Below are positions 5,994 through 7,153 of a DNA stretch of 7,153 bases, in pieces (positions within the stretch are counted from its first letter, which is position 1; every line of letters starts with the position of its first letter). The translations under genes and the position numbers were made by a program. Source of the DNA: an uncultured Ellagibacter sp. (lineage in GTDB: Bacteria; Actinomycetota; Coriobacteriia; Coriobacteriales; Eggerthellaceae); contig CAKUIV010000103.1 in assembly GCA_934661105.1 (NCBI GenBank), forward strand, positions 1-7,153. The letters are read 5' to 3'. A model generated the notes under the pieces. It was given only the letters and a program-made list of their open reading frames with translations, searched no databases and was not told the DNA's origin.

Positions 5994-6181
5994 CATTGCC
6001 GGGAAAGAGGGTGCCGACTCTGCGCGTCGGTACTGCGAGCCAGCCTGTTCCGAAGGTAGCCAACTCGGGAAAGAGGGCTTGCTTACTTGGGGAGTAATTG
6101 CACAGAAGGAGAGACTGTGGGATATGCTCTGGGATCGTCTGCGCGTGGGGATGACTGACGGCACCCTCTTTTCCGGCAATG
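5994..6181. repeat. 188-bp non-coding element bounded by 23-bp inverted repeats
   Basis: The left arm (5994-6016, beginning CATTGCCGG and ending GGGTGCCG) is the reverse complement of the right arm (6159-6181) at 22 of 23 positions. The single difference, bases 6003/6172, would be a G-U pair in a + strand RNA. The 142-bp interior repeats the arm core CGGGAAAGAGGG at 6066-6077. It carries the 9-bp direct repeat TCTGCGCGT (6019-6027 and 6138-6146), and small hairpins TTACT/AGTAA (6083-6097) and CACAG/CTGTG (6101-6119). The short frames across it have no protein-like features. No target-site duplication is evident next to the arms. It may be a MITE-like or dispersed intergenic repeat, or a structured RNA. 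Together with the hairpins on either side it fills the 354-bp gap between the TetR and MFS genes. Confidence 0.6.
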
Positions 6182-6221
6182 CGTTTTCAAAGGAGGGCGG
6201 CGCCTGGAGAAGACGCCGCCC
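6181..6221 (-). terminator. Terminator of the MFS transporter gene
   Basis: Read on the - strand, GGGCGGCG (6221-6214) pairs with CGCCGCCC (6202-6195) around an 11-base loop. TCCTTTG follows. It lies 26 bp past the MFS stop codon. The stem is strong but the T-tract is short, so confidence is moderate. Confidence 0.6.
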
Positions 6222-6247
6222 GATCTTAGCGGCTTAGAGCGAATGCG

Positions 6248-7153
6248 CTACTCGGCGAAGTAGGCCTTGCGCTGCGGGGTCGCGAAGATGAAGAAGTAGA
6301 CGAACGGAAGCAGAACGCCGATCGCCATGAGCGGCAGCGAGATCGGGAGCTTCGACCAGCCGGTAACGGCCAGCGGGCAGACGATGCAGGTGACGAACAG
6401 GAAGGCGATCACGATGAGCATGATGACGAAGTTCGTCATGCCGGTGTCGTTCGGGTCGCTCGAAGATTCCGCGGACAGCTCGTCCATGGACTTGCCGCCG
6501 GTCTCCTTGACGAACAGGACGCAGCAGATGAAGCCGAGGACGAACGGGATGATGAGCATGAGCACAACCTGGCTCCAGTTGGTCGCGCCTTCGGCGGTCT
6601 GGAACATGGCCATGCCGGCGATGCCGCCGAGGACGATCGAGGAGGCGGAGCCGCCGAAGCGGGCGAACGCCTGGCACCACGAAACGCCGGTGTTGCGGAT
6701 CGCCGTCGGGTAGGATTCCGGCATGAGCGGCTGGACGGCGGTGATGGCGTAGTTCAGGGCGAAGCCGAACAGCAGCATGAGCGCGATGGACAGGCCGAAG
6801 TTGTTCGGGGCGACGAACACCGAGCAGATGATGATCGCGACGATGCAGAAGATCCAGGAGAAGGCGAGGTTGCGCTTACGGCCGAGCTTGTCGGCGACGA
6901 AGCCGACGGTGATGTTCGACGCGATGGCGGCGACGTTGTTCCAGGTAGAAAGCGCGACGGCCTCGGAAGAGCTGTAGCCGATGCCCTTGAACCAGGTCGG
7001 GATCCAGGTGTTCATGCCGTAGACGCAGAACTGGCCGACGAAGTAGGCGGTCCAGATAGCGGCCGTCGGGACGATGAACTTCTTGGAGAAGAGCACGTTC
7101 GGGGTGGTCTTGGCCGGTTTCGGCGGGACGACGAGCAGCTTCGGGTCGAAGTG
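6248..7153 (-). CDS. MFS transporter, C-terminal part (cut by the window edge)
   Basis: The frame is open from the right edge, so the 301 visible residues are the second half of a major facilitator carrier. A GTG at 7096 lies inside this frame and is unlikely to be the start. After a cytosolic loop (HFDPKLL...KPAKTTPN) come about six membrane helices, corresponding to TM7-12. GFVADKLGRK (84-93) is the conserved MFS loop after TM8, PESYPTAIRNTG (145-156) resembles the sugar/organic-acid carrier motif, and KETGGKSMDEL (216-226) matches the PETKGKSLEE end signature. Such carriers move sugars, aromatic or organic acids with protons across the cytoplasmic membrane; the substrate is not readable. 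Unusually, about 75 more residues follow, with two extra hydrophobic helices (about 242-262 and 272-291). Codons are strongly biased to GC-ending forms, suggesting high expression. Confidence 0.88.
   Translation of the reverse strand, partial: HFDPKLLVVPPKPAKTTPNVLFSKKFIVPTAAIWTAYFVGQFCVYGMNTWIPTWFKGIGYSSSEAVALSTWNNVAAIASNITVGFVADKLGRKRNLAFSWIFCIVAIIICSVFVAPNNFGLSIALMLLFGFALNYAITAVQPLMPESYPTAIRNTGVSWCQAFARFGGSASSIVLGGIAGMAMFQTAEGATNWSQVVLMLIIPFVLGFICCVLFVKETGGKSMDELSAESSSDPNDTGMTNFVIMLIVIAFLFVTCIVCPLAVTGWSKLPISLPLMAIGVLLPFVYFFIFATPQRKAYFAE

Noticed and set aside
6040..6125. CCGAAGG string suggesting a glycine riboswitch
   Set aside because: The other conserved glycine aptamer parts (the GGAGAG stem partner and the downstream CAGG block) are not in the right order. 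No other known riboswitch core was recognised.
5934..6179. 81-codon frame on the - strand across the inverted-repeat element
   Set aside because: The composition is Ser/Pro/Arg-rich with no domain, it has no convincing ribosome binding site, and the frame depends on the repeat arms.
1..7153. CRISPR array, tRNA gene, transposase or phage gene
   Set aside because: No regularly spaced repeats, cloverleaf sequences or transposase or integrase motifs were seen on either strand.

Overview
The window looks like chromosomal DNA of a GC-rich, Gram-positive, probably anaerobic gut bacterium. The best guess is a Coriobacteriia member related to Eggerthella, Adlercreutzia or Slackia. That placement is an inference. 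It rests on the GC-rich codon use, the mix of SLH-domain and lipoprotein exports, the oxygen-independent coproporphyrinogen-oxidase-type radical SAM protein, and the large MFS carrier. No single base in the window proves it.

Layout: the left edge is the 3' end of a 5S rRNA gene on the + strand, so an rRNA operon lies just outside the window. It is followed by about 120 bp carrying three successive GC hairpins with T-tracts. Next is a LOG-family (lysine decarboxylase-like fold) gene on the - strand (226-759). It is divergent from a HemN/HemW-like radical SAM gene on the + strand (931-2271), which ends at a clear terminator (2298-2338). Convergent to that is a secreted protein with three SLH repeats and a possible lysozyme-like N-terminal domain (2442-4034, -). 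It shares a divergent promoter region with a lipoprotein nuclease of the DNA/RNA non-specific endonuclease family (4254-5159, +). Convergent to the nuclease is a TetR-type regulator (5231-5893, -). Behind it, on the same strand, is the C-terminal part of an MFS transporter that runs off the right edge (6248 to beyond 7153).

The genes form three head-to-head/tail-to-tail pairs rather than one operon, so a shared pathway is not evident. The closest functional link is the SLH protein and the nuclease: both are predicted to act outside the membrane, and their promoters lie back to back with the same TACAAT -10 element. The TetR regulator has no divergent partner inside the window, so its target is unknown.

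The most unusual sequence is the 354-bp gap between the MFS and TetR genes. It holds a 12-bp perfect hairpin and a separate 188-bp element. That element is bounded by 23-bp near-perfect inverted repeats, with an additional 12-bp internal copy of the repeat core. It does not look protein-coding and is best read as a small non-autonomous mobile or dispersed element, or a structured RNA.
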